From SB15 sp964639245 (GTDB lineage Bacteria; Chloroflexota; Anaerolineae; Aggregatilineales; J027), in the NCBI GenBank assembly GCA_964639245.1, contig CAZXCU010000002.1, forward strand, positions 682,001-746,000: 64,000 nt of DNA. The letters run 5' to 3'. A program made the translations under genes and the position numbers. Below the pieces are notes generated by a model. It ran no database searches, had not been told where the DNA came from, and worked only from the letters and a program-made list of their open reading frames with translations. Each line of letters opens with the position of its first letter. Position 1 is the stretch's first letter. Of the stretch, positions 52,501 through 59,903 are shown one piece after another.

Positions 52501-52941
52501 GGGTTTCAAGTCCCGGTGAATCACCCCCCGCCGATGAATATAAGTCAGCGCTTGCAGCAGTTCGACCAGATAGCGCACTCGCACCGCTTCGGGTTCTTTC
52601 CAAGCGGCATCGAGCAAGGGCTGCGGGTTGTTTAGCAATTCCATGGTGAAATATGGCTCACCATTTTCAAACCCATAATCCAACACACTGATAATGTTGG
52701 GATGACGCAGCGAAGCCAGCAGTTGAAATTCTTTGGCAAGTGCCAGGTTAGATTCTGCCGAAGCGACCGAGAGTGTGGCAAAAGACAGTTTTTCCGGCGG
52801 GACAGTCACCATTTTGAGCGCTACCTGTGTCTGAGTCAGACGGTCTGTCGCAAGGTAAACAATCCCCATGCCCCCCCGTCCGAGTTCCCGTTCGATGAGG
52901 TAGCGTTTGCCAATGAGTTTTTTTTCAGATCCAGACTCCAT
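49600..52941 (-). CDS. Ser/Thr protein kinase-AAA/STAND ATPase-TPR signalling protein, second paralogue
   Basis: The 1113-residue protein has the same order as the one at 42773: kinase (about 14-275; LGRGGMGIVYLA, VALKMV, VIHRDLKPGN, DFGLAI), ATPase (about 300-560; Walker A GGESGVGKTRLF, Walker B-like LVIIEDAQWLS) and TPR-rich C-terminus (EAITYYKRALELL; PEEAEREFQQAIAIARA). All key kinase residues are intact. It starts 44 bases after the heme protein gene and ends 43 bases before the Nif11 gene, so it belongs to that operon. GGGG lies about 9 bases before the ATG. It may set the timing of the Nif11 operon or modify its product; which one cannot be read. Confidence 0.9.
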   Translation of the reverse strand: MESGSEKKLIGKRYLIERELGRGGMGIVYLATDRLTQTQVALKMVTVPPEKLSFATLSVASAESNLALAKEFQLLASLRHPNIISVLDYGFENGEPYFTMELLNNPQPLLDAAWKEPEAVRVRYLVELLQALTYIHRRGVIHRDLKPGNVLVADGKVKLLDFGLAILSEEAAQISGEQVSGTIPYMAPEILMGQPPSEASDLYAVGIITYEKFAQKHPFNKTNVRLLINDILKAAPDLEPLNLVVLSTSSARTISEIVKSLLEKYPTNRPQNAQQVIGALSEAAGTPPPEETLAIRNSFLEAANFIGREAEFKQLTHALQEMLQGKGSAWLVGGESGVGKTRLFQELRSVALVNTALVLRGQGSQPIRSGYQAWRSIVRFLALLTSLSDEEASVLKDVVPDIAVLLEREIPDAPRLDEAGTQLRLFNTLAAILTRIDDPLLVIIEDAQWLSSESVALLNHLSSFVADKKLMLAANYRTEEAPALPSALPTMQPITLTRLAGEDIAKLTSSMLGAAGSLGDVVDLLTRETEGNVFFLVEMVRALAEEAGYIDKIGSAQLPVKMFPGGVKAVVERRLQRVPAYAVPLLNHAAIGGRVIDRIVLQQIDAAIDFEKWLLDVSNAGIFTVQEHTWLFSHDKIREGIIEGLSQAERKILHQTLAEAMEVAYQGAPETAAVLAYHWNIVGNEAKEMQYAQIAGGVAAKNNGHVEAITYYKRALELLLKQPMSPEQIGAELLLQLSLGGSLISTRGFASEEVERAFNRAHEIAQMIGTSDQLLPVLWGLATYYNVKADYGSSLKAAQQIRAIADQSQDAGLLRSAIIQETCTHFWQGNFYDGRNDFEDFFLNADRTKDIIFQTPANQDAEIVARCYHAWILWLLGYPDQSLAHMQTILDMCKELQSTHSTAYGWGFVAWLHQYRRDNAPMDSLADQSIALSQQYQLYYWLSAAMILKGYSLTTQNLFEAGLGLMEQGLGIWQMTGAQVFKASYYAARAEAFLRVGELDKAQESIHIALEAIAATHERINEPEVHRLLGEILLGKGQPEEAEREFQQAIAIARAQHSKMFELRAATSLARLWQKQGKKAEARQQLNDLYEWFTEGFDTPDLVDSRRLLEALA

Positions 52942-52985
52942 GTATCAATCCCCTTGAGTAAGTTTAAGTTCTGTGTAGACGGTAT

Positions 52986-54800
52986 TTATGGAACAGGAAC
53001 GCACGGTCCGAAAATTTCCGGGTCGCCGGCAACTTCGGGTTCGCAGACAGGGCCACCCTGTGTCATGAAACTGAAATCCTGCCCATCGCGTTGTACTAAT
53101 CCGTGACATCCCATGCACCCGCCCATATTATAAACTCGCCCTGCAAAGCGCACATTGTAAATCGGCGGATTGATTCCCGTGCCAAGCGGGGCATAATCGG
53201 TTGCCAGTCCTAAAAATGGCACATCAAGGGGGTAATCGAACTGGGTGGTGCCGCTAAACATTTGCAAATTGTAATTGGACTCAACGACTGGATTGGTGAG
53301 GTAATAGGTTGCGGTGTTGTCGTCTGTATAAACCACTCCCGGCGCTTTTTCAAGCGGTTGCCACTGGATATTTACCAGACGGTAATACAGCCAAGGGGAA
53401 TCGGTCAGCCCATTGGCCTCGTTGTAGGCGGCAATGGCTTCATGAAAAGCCGTGTTCACTTCAATCACAGCAGTCGGGGTGGGGTGAATAGGCCGATTGA
53501 TGCAGGTTACACCTTGTGTTGTCGCAAACGGATAAACTTGTTTGCCATTGCCCCATTCATCGCGGTAAGTGGTAACTTCGGTTGTATTCTTGTAACGCAG
53601 GCGTTTATCATCCTGTGTACAGTCGGCAGTCATGGGGGTAAAACTCTGCGGGACAAACTCACCCGCTTCATTGATATAGGCCATTGTGGTTTCGATATGG
53701 GGTTCCAACGGCGGCAAATCCTGATATTGGGGGTAGATGTTGCCATTTTCATCTTCAACCGGATTTCCTTCGGGATCAAGGATATTGTCAGCATGGCTAA
53801 AAGTGGCAAAAGTAAAATAGGGCGCGGTGGGGGTTTTATGAATGATGTGTAAGGAAATCAATCCCCAAACATCATCTTCCATATTGCTGTCCCGAAAGCA
53901 AATATTACCCTCGGCATCGCGTTCATAGTAACGCACAATCGTTGTGAAAAAACGCCCGCTTGCGACCTCTTCAGGGGTAAGCCGCCGCCATCCCGCCTTA
54001 TTTTCTACAATCCCTGATGGAAAACTGAACAATTTATGCTTGCCGGGGTCGGTTGCGGCAGGCGGACTTTCGTTAAACCGTAGCACATAATCCGACGTAT
54101 TTTCAAATAATCCGGCATTGGGCGAATTGGCATTATTTGGATTATTGCCATTGATATAAATTTGATTTGCCGCTAAATAGATATACTGAACATCGTTGCC
54201 TTTGCTGGTGTAAAGGACTTGGTTATCTGTTCCCATGCCCGGCCCATATACCCCTGCGTGTAAGGTATCTTGAAAAATCTGCCCGCGTTCATCAAGGTTA
54301 ATCATGGGGGGAATATTCGCTTGTTGCGCGGCATCACAGGCGACAATCGAGTCTCGATAATTATAAGCCGGTGGCATCTGGGCGTAACCATAGTCAGGTG
54401 CGCCGGTCTCATACCCAACCGGATTGCCCCGTCCCGGAAAAAGTTCAACTTTGGAACGATTGGTCTGCCAGACCACAGGACTGTTCGGTTCCCCAAAGCG
54501 GGCATTCGGGTCGTGTACACCGCGTGTCCCCGCCAGTGCCGCCCAGTTAAGCGCCACAAATTCACGCCATGCAAAAACTGACGCTTCTGTGAGGGTTGCT
54601 TCATGGGCGGGTGTGCCATCGCTAAAAATATCTACCGGAAATTCAGGGCTAATAACCACTTCAAGCGAGTCCAGCGACTGGCTGGCTTGGGTAGATGGGG
54701 TGCGTTCCCGATTAGCGTAGGCCAGCCCCATCAGCAAAAGTCCGATAAGGACAAAAGAGACAGGCAAAATCCTATAATAAATAACTTTTTTGCTTTTCAT
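52986..54800 (-). CDS. Membrane-anchored extracytoplasmic protein with one c-type heme motif
   Basis: The 604-residue protein has an N-terminal anchor (about residues 10-30, YRILPVSFVLIGLLLMGLAY) and a large outer domain without a family I can name. Recognisable pieces are EFVALNWAALAG (about 88), an IHKTPTAPYFTFATFSH segment with conserved His (about 330-350), a stretch NIQWQPLEKAPG, and near the C-terminus GGCMGCHGL (about 565), a single CxxCH heme site followed by several Cys. It probably binds heme c and may oxidise or reduce a substrate outside the cell membrane. It lies 16 bases after the flavoprotein gene, suggesting an electron-transfer pair. AAGG precedes the ATG. Confidence 0.75.
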   Translation of the reverse strand: MKSKKVIYYRILPVSFVLIGLLLMGLAYANRERTPSTQASQSLDSLEVVISPEFPVDIFSDGTPAHEATLTEASVFAWREFVALNWAALAGTRGVHDPNARFGEPNSPVVWQTNRSKVELFPGRGNPVGYETGAPDYGYAQMPPAYNYRDSIVACDAAQQANIPPMINLDERGQIFQDTLHAGVYGPGMGTDNQVLYTSKGNDVQYIYLAANQIYINGNNPNNANSPNAGLFENTSDYVLRFNESPPAATDPGKHKLFSFPSGIVENKAGWRRLTPEEVASGRFFTTIVRYYERDAEGNICFRDSNMEDDVWGLISLHIIHKTPTAPYFTFATFSHADNILDPEGNPVEDENGNIYPQYQDLPPLEPHIETTMAYINEAGEFVPQSFTPMTADCTQDDKRLRYKNTTEVTTYRDEWGNGKQVYPFATTQGVTCINRPIHPTPTAVIEVNTAFHEAIAAYNEANGLTDSPWLYYRLVNIQWQPLEKAPGVVYTDDNTATYYLTNPVVESNYNLQMFSGTTQFDYPLDVPFLGLATDYAPLGTGINPPIYNVRFAGRVYNMGGCMGCHGLVQRDGQDFSFMTQGGPVCEPEVAGDPEIFGPCVPVP

Positions 54801-54816
54801 CTAACACCCTTCCTTC

Positions 54817-55956
54817 CTAATAAACAGGATGATCTGCAAATTTGCTAGCGAGTTTTTCATAAAAGGACTGCGGATCTTGGAAAAAAATTTCATTGGAAAG
54901 ACGGACAAGTTCTAATTTAAACCCGATAGAGCGGCGTACCAGTTCCTGATACACGCGGCAATCACCCAAATTAGCAAAAAGTTCGGCAATTGCGGAAGCC
55001 GATAAGCGCACATCGTGAAAAAATCGGGCATCCAACAACAGTTCTCCCCTTGGGTTTTGGAGCAAATTTTGAATCACTTGGGCTGCCATTGCGCCACTTT
55101 TGATGGCGTACTGAATGCCTTCGCCCACAATCGGGTCAACTAGGCGGGCGGCATCCCCTGCTAGACACACACGGCGCGTCGCAATTTGCCGATAGCCCAA
55201 GAAAACCGGGACTCCATGCCCGGCTTGGCTGACGGACAGAATACTTTTTTCAGGGAAACTTTGCTGGAAAAATGTCTGCATAGCCTGACGGAGATTGGCT
55301 TTGCCCCGCCATGCACCTACCCCACAGCTTAAATAGCCATCTTTGGGAAAAATCCAGCTATATCCATGCGGAACACAAAAAAAATTGAAGGTAGCCTGAT
55401 TTTTGTTTAATTGGTACACCGCATCCGTTACACGGATTTCAGCATCTACCGCAGCCCCAACCATCTGCGGATGTTGCAAGCCCAAGCTCCGTGCAGTGTG
55501 GCTCAGTGCGCCATCGGCTGCAATCAGATAACGCCCCTGAATCGGTGTTTTTCCTTGCTCACGATAAACAAGGACTGCCTGATCAGTTTCTTCTACATGC
55601 TGAACATGAAATCCCTCTAATAAATCGACATTCTGATGCACGAGAGCGCGTTCAATAAAATGGGCATCAAAGCGGGAACGGTTGACCAGCAGCATGGGTG
55701 TTTTTTTGTTTATTTCAACGGGCGACGCATACTTATTAAGCAAAATTTGATGATCAATCTGGGCTTCAACCAGTGGGGTGATGTCCCAATCAAGCAGTTT
55801 TGTCACAGGATAAGACAACGCTCCACCACAAGGTTTGGGACGGGGAAGGTGTTGCTTTTCTAGGATCGCAATTTTCAGACCCTGTGGTGCGAGCAGACAG
55901 GCCGCCATGCCACCTGCTGGCCCTGTACCCACAATGACAACATCATAATTTGTCAC
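54817..55956 (-). CDS. FAD-dependent oxidoreductase of the geranylgeranyl reductase family
   Basis: The 379-residue flavoprotein has the N-terminal FAD-binding motif VVIVGTGPAGGMAACLLA, the RPKPCGGALS loop typical of geranylgeranyl reductases, the middle YLIAADGALS motif and the second FAD motif RRVCLAGDAARLVDPIVGEGI. Relatives hydrogenate isoprenoid double bonds or act as halogenases or monooxygenases in natural-product pathways. There is no chlorophyll or archaeal lipid gene nearby, so the substrate is open. It starts at GTG 55956 with AAGG 8 bases upstream, and is the first gene of the operon leading to the Nif11 gene. Confidence 0.9.
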   Translation of the reverse strand: MTNYDVVIVGTGPAGGMAACLLAPQGLKIAILEKQHLPRPKPCGGALSYPVTKLLDWDITPLVEAQIDHQILLNKYASPVEINKKTPMLLVNRSRFDAHFIERALVHQNVDLLEGFHVQHVEETDQAVLVYREQGKTPIQGRYLIAADGALSHTARSLGLQHPQMVGAAVDAEIRVTDAVYQLNKNQATFNFFCVPHGYSWIFPKDGYLSCGVGAWRGKANLRQAMQTFFQQSFPEKSILSVSQAGHGVPVFLGYRQIATRRVCLAGDAARLVDPIVGEGIQYAIKSGAMAAQVIQNLLQNPRGELLLDARFFHDVRLSASAIAELFANLGDCRVYQELVRRSIGFKLELVRLSNEIFFQDPQSFYEKLASKFADHPVY

Positions 55957-56126
55957 AATTTAGCCTTTTATGACAGCAATTTATTTTTAATTAGCTTTGT
56001 TGGGTTTAATATAGAGCGATTCTTAGCTGTGTTTTCCCCTCAGTGTTTGAAAATAAGAACTAAGTTAGGTGTTTCAGCCGATTAGCGTATCTTATTCATC
56101 ATACCCTAATCTTTTGAAATAGACGA

Positions 56127-56228
56127 ATGAAAAACATAGCCCCTGACCCGCAGATTGAAATTCGCCCCGACAGTGAAAGTATCCTCCAACAAATGCAGAA
56201 TTTTTCCAATGGACAAATGAAACAGTAG
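56127..56228 (+). CDS. Possible 33-residue peptide
   Basis: The frame starts MKNIAPDPQIEIRPDSESIL and ends MKQ. Composition is protein-like (helical, acidic/polar), but there is no obvious ribosome site and the length is short. It may be a remnant or a real micro-gene. Confidence 0.25.
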   Translation: MKNIAPDPQIEIRPDSESILQQMQNFSNGQMKQ

Positions 56229-56398
56229 AAATATCTCCCGCCATCCTACGATTGGGCGGTTGATACAAGGGAAGTTCCCGCCAATAAAGTAGTAAAATCT
56301 GCTCACAGTGAACAGTTGCTATCGTGGCTTTTATTTTCTTGCCTTGGACAGGCGGAGTCTATTCTAATGTGAGTGCTGCAGCAGGAGAAAAAAACCTG

Positions 56399-56563
56399 AT
56401 GCGCCTACTGGGGCGGTTTATCGCCGCTGCCCTTGTTATCATTGCATGTTTTGTGGCGGGAGCAAAACATGCCACTACCGAAGTGGCGGAGATGTGTGAA
56501 GAGGGGCAGAATTTGAGCGCATCGGCTTCATCAAAAGTAACCGGATTTCATTTGGCTTCGTAG
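56399..56563 (+). CDS. Possible 54-residue exported small protein
   Basis: The frame begins MRLLGRFIAAALVIIACFVA, which looks like a signal peptide, and ends in a Ser-rich polar tail. AGGAGA lies 12 bases before the ATG. One Cys in the hydrophobic core and one in the tail. It is convergent with the OmpR-type regulator. No homologue is recognised; support is moderate at best. Confidence 0.35.
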   Translation: MRLLGRFIAAALVIIACFVAGAKHATTEVAEMCEEGQNLSASASSKVTGFHLAS

Positions 56564-56591
56564 CAAAATAAAAAAGTGCATCATTCGAGTT

Positions 56592-57341
56592 TCATCTAAG
56601 CCGATAACCGATTCCCCGTACTGATTCCAGTTGAACACTTTGCACCTGCTGCTCATCCAGCCTACGCCGCAGATTACGAATATGTGTCCCGATGATTTCG
56701 CGTGATTCTTGACGTGAACAGGTATAACCACACGCCGCTTGAACAAGATCAACATAGGTAAAAACTTTACCAGCCCCCTGACACAATGTATATAAAAGAC
56801 GAAATTCTGTCGGGGTGAGGGCAATCGGTTGGGTTTCTACTTCAACGGTGTGATTTTCAATATCGAGGGTCATTTGCCCACAGGTTATCCGGGAAGTCGG
56901 GTGGGTGGGGTCACGGACTACATCCGCAAATTCAGCCGCAATTGTTTCGAGGCGATTCCGCCGTTGCTCCCGGAGACGTACCTCCAAGCCCTGTTGAATC
57001 GCCCCCAGAATTTCTTCGTTTTTAACCGGCTTGAGCAGGTAATTGACCGCGCCTTTGCGGAGGGCAGCTACGGCTGAGGCCACACTTGCATGACCTGTTA
57101 AGAGAATGACCGCCAGCTCAGGATACAAATTTTTGGCTTCTTCAAGCAAACCGACCCCATCTAACTGATTCATCTTGATGTCCGTGAGCAGCAAATCAAA
57201 TTCATGGCTTTTCAGAAGTGCCAGCGCTTCGTGACCATTACTCGCCGATGAAACCTCATAATTCGCATTTTCGACCACCCGCACTAAAAATTTCCGAATG
57301 GCGGGTTCATCATCCACAATCAAAATACGCGATTTACTCAT
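56592..57341 (-). CDS. OmpR-family response regulator
   Basis: The 249-residue regulator has a receiver (pocket IVDDEP, phospho-Asp in LLTDIKM about residue 54, Lys in YLLKPVKN) and a winged-helix output domain ending in SVRGIGYRLR, with IGTHIRNLRRRLDEQ as the recognition segment. A 40-residue linker separates the two. The start lies 8 bases inside the kinase gene, so the two are co-translated. A tandem 11-mer before the gene at 59904 is a plausible target for this class. Confidence 0.93.
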   Translation of the reverse strand: MSKSRILIVDDEPAIRKFLVRVVENANYEVSSASNGHEALALLKSHEFDLLLTDIKMNQLDGVGLLEEAKNLYPELAVILLTGHASVASAVAALRKGAVNYLLKPVKNEEILGAIQQGLEVRLREQRRNRLETIAAEFADVVRDPTHPTSRITCGQMTLDIENHTVEVETQPIALTPTEFRLLYTLCQGAGKVFTYVDLVQAACGYTCSRQESREIIGTHIRNLRRRLDEQQVQSVQLESVRGIGYRLR

Positions 57342-58596
57342 AACAGACAGCTTTCACCGGGAGATAGACCCGGAATAAGGTGAAAGGTGTACTTTCAAAA
57401 ACAATATATCCGCCCACCCGTTCAACAATTTCACGGGAAATTGCCAACCCCATGCCTAAGCCGCGCATTTTCGTGGTAAATAGGGGTTCAAAAATACGCG
57501 ATTGATGTTCTTCAGGAATCCCCACGCCATCATCTTGGACACTCATCCAGACAAAACGTTTTTGGCAGCCTGTTTCGAGGGTCAATGTGGTTGGAGTTGC
57601 TTCCATGGCGTTCAACATCAAATTGAGCAGAACCTGTTTCATCTGATTTTTGTCGCCGCAGGTTAAGGGCAAATCAAGATTCAGCTTGAGATGCAGGTGA
57701 ATATGTGCTTGTTCGAGACGTTTTCGCATTAAAATCGCCACGCTCTCACAAACCGTATTGATGCTGAAAGGAACATATTCAAACGAGACCGGGCGATAAA
57801 AATCCAGCATTTGACGGAAGATACTTTCAATCCGTTCTAATTCTTCTTGGATCACATATAAATCATCCAGCGCACGGTCAGTTCGTTTTTTTTCTAAATC
57901 GGTAATGACCAACCCCAGCCCACTCTGAATAGCTTGTAAGGGGTTATTAATTTCATGCGCTAACGAGGTCGCCAGTTGACCAATGACAGCGAGTTTTTCG
58001 GATTGGATGAGACGTTCTTGGGCTTGTTTAAGCGCGGCTGTCCGTTCTTCGACCTTAATTTCCAGCGAGGCCGAAAGCTGGCGCTCAACGGCTAACAACT
58101 GGTCGATGGTGCGCTGCTGCTGTTCAACCGCCTTGAGCAAGTGGGTTAGCCGTTCATGATTGGCAGCCGCTTCACGGCGTTCTTGTTCGGCGCTTTCAAG
58201 CCGCCCCATCGTATACAGCGTTTTAGCAATCACCGGTAGCAATCGTTGATACTCGGCGGTGAAATACACGGATTTCACACCCAAACCGACCACCGCGCCA
58301 ACGGGTTGCCCCGCCAAAGTCAATGGTTGAAAAAAGCGGTCTTCACCCTCTGCATTTTGCAAGGGAAGGTCAACTTGCATGGCGCTGCGACGAACCTCCG
58401 CCGGGGAAAGCCGACTTTCGGTACGCACCCATGTTTCTCCGATGGTATAGCGTCCTAAGGGTTCATCCCACAGTAAAATGCACAGCGCATCGGCTTGAAC
58501 AAACCGCAAAAAAAATTCTAGGGTGAGGGCAAGTGCTTTTTCTAAACTGCCCGCCAGAATAAGTTCGGTCAAAATGAGGTTAAAATCGGCGTTCAT
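57334..58596 (-). CDS. GAF-domain sensor histidine kinase
   Basis: The 420-residue kinase has a GAF-like N-terminal domain (about 10-135), a long coiled coil (about 140-200), a HisKA box SLAHEINNPLQAI (about 215) and HATPase (N box NLMLNAMEAT, G1 DDGVGIP, G2 GLGMGLAIS). It is soluble and resembles NtrB-like kinases. It begins 3 bases after the FIST protein gene and overlaps the OmpR regulator gene at its end, so FIST sensor, kinase and regulator form one signalling operon. Confidence 0.92.
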   Translation of the reverse strand: MNADFNLILTELILAGSLEKALALTLEFFLRFVQADALCILLWDEPLGRYTIGETWVRTESRLSPAEVRRSAMQVDLPLQNAEGEDRFFQPLTLAGQPVGAVVGLGVKSVYFTAEYQRLLPVIAKTLYTMGRLESAEQERREAAANHERLTHLLKAVEQQQRTIDQLLAVERQLSASLEIKVEERTAALKQAQERLIQSEKLAVIGQLATSLAHEINNPLQAIQSGLGLVITDLEKKRTDRALDDLYVIQEELERIESIFRQMLDFYRPVSFEYVPFSINTVCESVAILMRKRLEQAHIHLHLKLNLDLPLTCGDKNQMKQVLLNLMLNAMEATPTTLTLETGCQKRFVWMSVQDDGVGIPEEHQSRIFEPLFTTKMRGLGMGLAISREIVERVGGYIVFESTPFTLFRVYLPVKAVCYE

Positions 58597-58599
58597 GGG

Positions 58600-59646
58600 T
58601 TAATCGGGCAAAATACACGTAGCAACCGAACATTCATAATGACCAACTACTTGGCCTTGCAAACGTGCCAGCACCCCCTGACTGCGAAACCCCAAAAAAG
58701 GAACTTGGCCTAACGTTTCGCGCACCACCGCTTGCTGTTGCTGATAGGCTTCTCCCAGAACCAAACTCGTGGACATACAATCAATAAATAATGCGCCCGC
58801 AGCGCGTTTATTTTCTAATCGACTCAAGGCTACATCCACCGCCCGCCCTGCTGCCAGCGTCATCGCATCGGGTTGGGTGGTGAGAATATGGACTAAACTG
58901 CCCGTTTGTGGCGGGGAGGTCATCATTAACGCGCCATTGGCATCAAAATCCATGACCATGCTCACTTTACACAATCCCCCCTGACATATCCCAATCGGAA
59001 ATTTAAGCAAGTGTTCGGGGGAAATCTCTGCTGTTCCGAGATAGTCAAGAAAAAAATCTTCATAAACTTCACGCGGCGGACGACCATCCAAGCGGGTGAT
59101 TTTGCCGCTTTCCATACGGGTCACGCGATAAGGGCCACGCAGGGGCGACCATCCATTCGACAAAGCAAAACCTATCGGCTGTTGGCTTAACACTTCCGCC
59201 GCACTTAATCCGGTGCGTAACATTTTATCATAATAGAAGATAGCTGGCTGACGGTCTGAGTCGGGCGCAGTAAGTCCCGGCCCGCCCACGATGTCGTACA
59301 GCATCGCGGTTTCAGTGAGGGCTTTTTGTACCAATGCGTCAGGATTCATAAATTGATTATCCGGGAAAAGCATGAGAGAACGATATTTGAAATAGCCCAA
59401 ACCTTCTTTCGAGATTCCTCGTAATTTGTTAAATAACCGCCCACCGCTAAACAGACGGCGCTTCCGCCCAAGAATATTAAATTGCACCCCCTCACTTTGA
59501 ATAAGCATCAGTCCCGCGCCCTGTTCGACATACCCCTCATGGGTATATTCGCCCATTGAGGTTGTGCCGATGAGGGGTATGGCTGGCAAAACACTGTTGA
59601 CCCCCTTCAAAACTTGGGCAGGTTCGGGGTGGGAAGTAAACAACAA
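58600..59646 (-). CDS. FIST-domain sensory protein
   Basis: Residues from LLFTSHPEP onward match FIST_N (IPLIGTTSMGEYTHEGYVEQGAGLML) and FIST_C (PIGFALSNGWSPLRGPYRVTR; VALSRLENKRAAGALFIDCMS; PFLGFRSQGVLARL). FIST domains are presumed to bind small ligands, perhaps amino acids, and often feed histidine kinases, as the next gene here. The coordinates use the first standard start, TTG 59646. The frame stays open and FIST-like for 36 more codons upstream (ending with an AGGAG box 8 bases before ATC 59754), so the true start is probably non-standard or hidden by a sequence error. No other ATG, GTG or TTG exists in that stretch. Confidence 0.9.
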   Translation of the reverse strand: MLFTSHPEPAQVLKGVNSVLPAIPLIGTTSMGEYTHEGYVEQGAGLMLIQSEGVQFNILGRKRRLFSGGRLFNKLRGISKEGLGYFKYRSLMLFPDNQFMNPDALVQKALTETAMLYDIVGGPGLTAPDSDRQPAIFYYDKMLRTGLSAAEVLSQQPIGFALSNGWSPLRGPYRVTRMESGKITRLDGRPPREVYEDFFLDYLGTAEISPEHLLKFPIGICQGGLCKVSMVMDFDANGALMMTSPPQTGSLVHILTTQPDAMTLAAGRAVDVALSRLENKRAAGALFIDCMSTSLVLGEAYQQQQAVVRETLGQVPFLGFRSQGVLARLQGQVVGHYECSVATCILPD

Positions 59647-59814
59647 CCCAAGCGATGGAGATGCGCTATTGACCCGTAAAACCGCCCGTGCAACCTGCTG
59701 TCCACACCGAAAGCCATCCCGATGATTGTCTAAACCAACGCTAATGTGAGTGATAGTTGACGCTCCTACTTGCTCATTTTCAGTTTAATGGATCGCCCTC
59801 CTAAATGCCGATTT

Positions 59815-59836
59815 CTTCGGCAAATCTTCGGCAAAT
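59815..59836 (+). promoter_or_regulatory. Tandem 11-mer direct repeat before the duplicated-domain gene
   Basis: CTTCGGCAAAT occurs twice head to tail (59815-59825, 59826-59836). An 11-base period puts both copies on the same DNA face, as in OmpR-family operators. It lies 68 bases before the start at 59904. A TATAGT at 59865-59870 could be the -10 box. Confidence 0.4.
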
Positions 59837-59903
59837 CTTTTGTTTTGTGGCAGTGTATCGTCGCTATAGTCTACATGGTGTTCAATAACCGAAAGGGAAA
59901 TCA

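Larger units (their letters stand above)
55957..56591. other. Long gap between the Nif11 operon and the FIST/kinase operon
   Basis: This 635-base stretch contains the promoter side of the flavoprotein operon (AT-rich, 55957-56100) and two weak small frames described separately. I see no RNA gene, transposase remnant or terminator with confidence in it. A minus-strand frame at 56106-56306 has no ribosome site and unnatural composition. Confidence 0.5.

Noticed and set aside
56106..56306. 66-residue minus-strand reading frame
   Set aside because: No ribosome site, poor composition, and it overlaps a competing plus frame; not supported as a gene.
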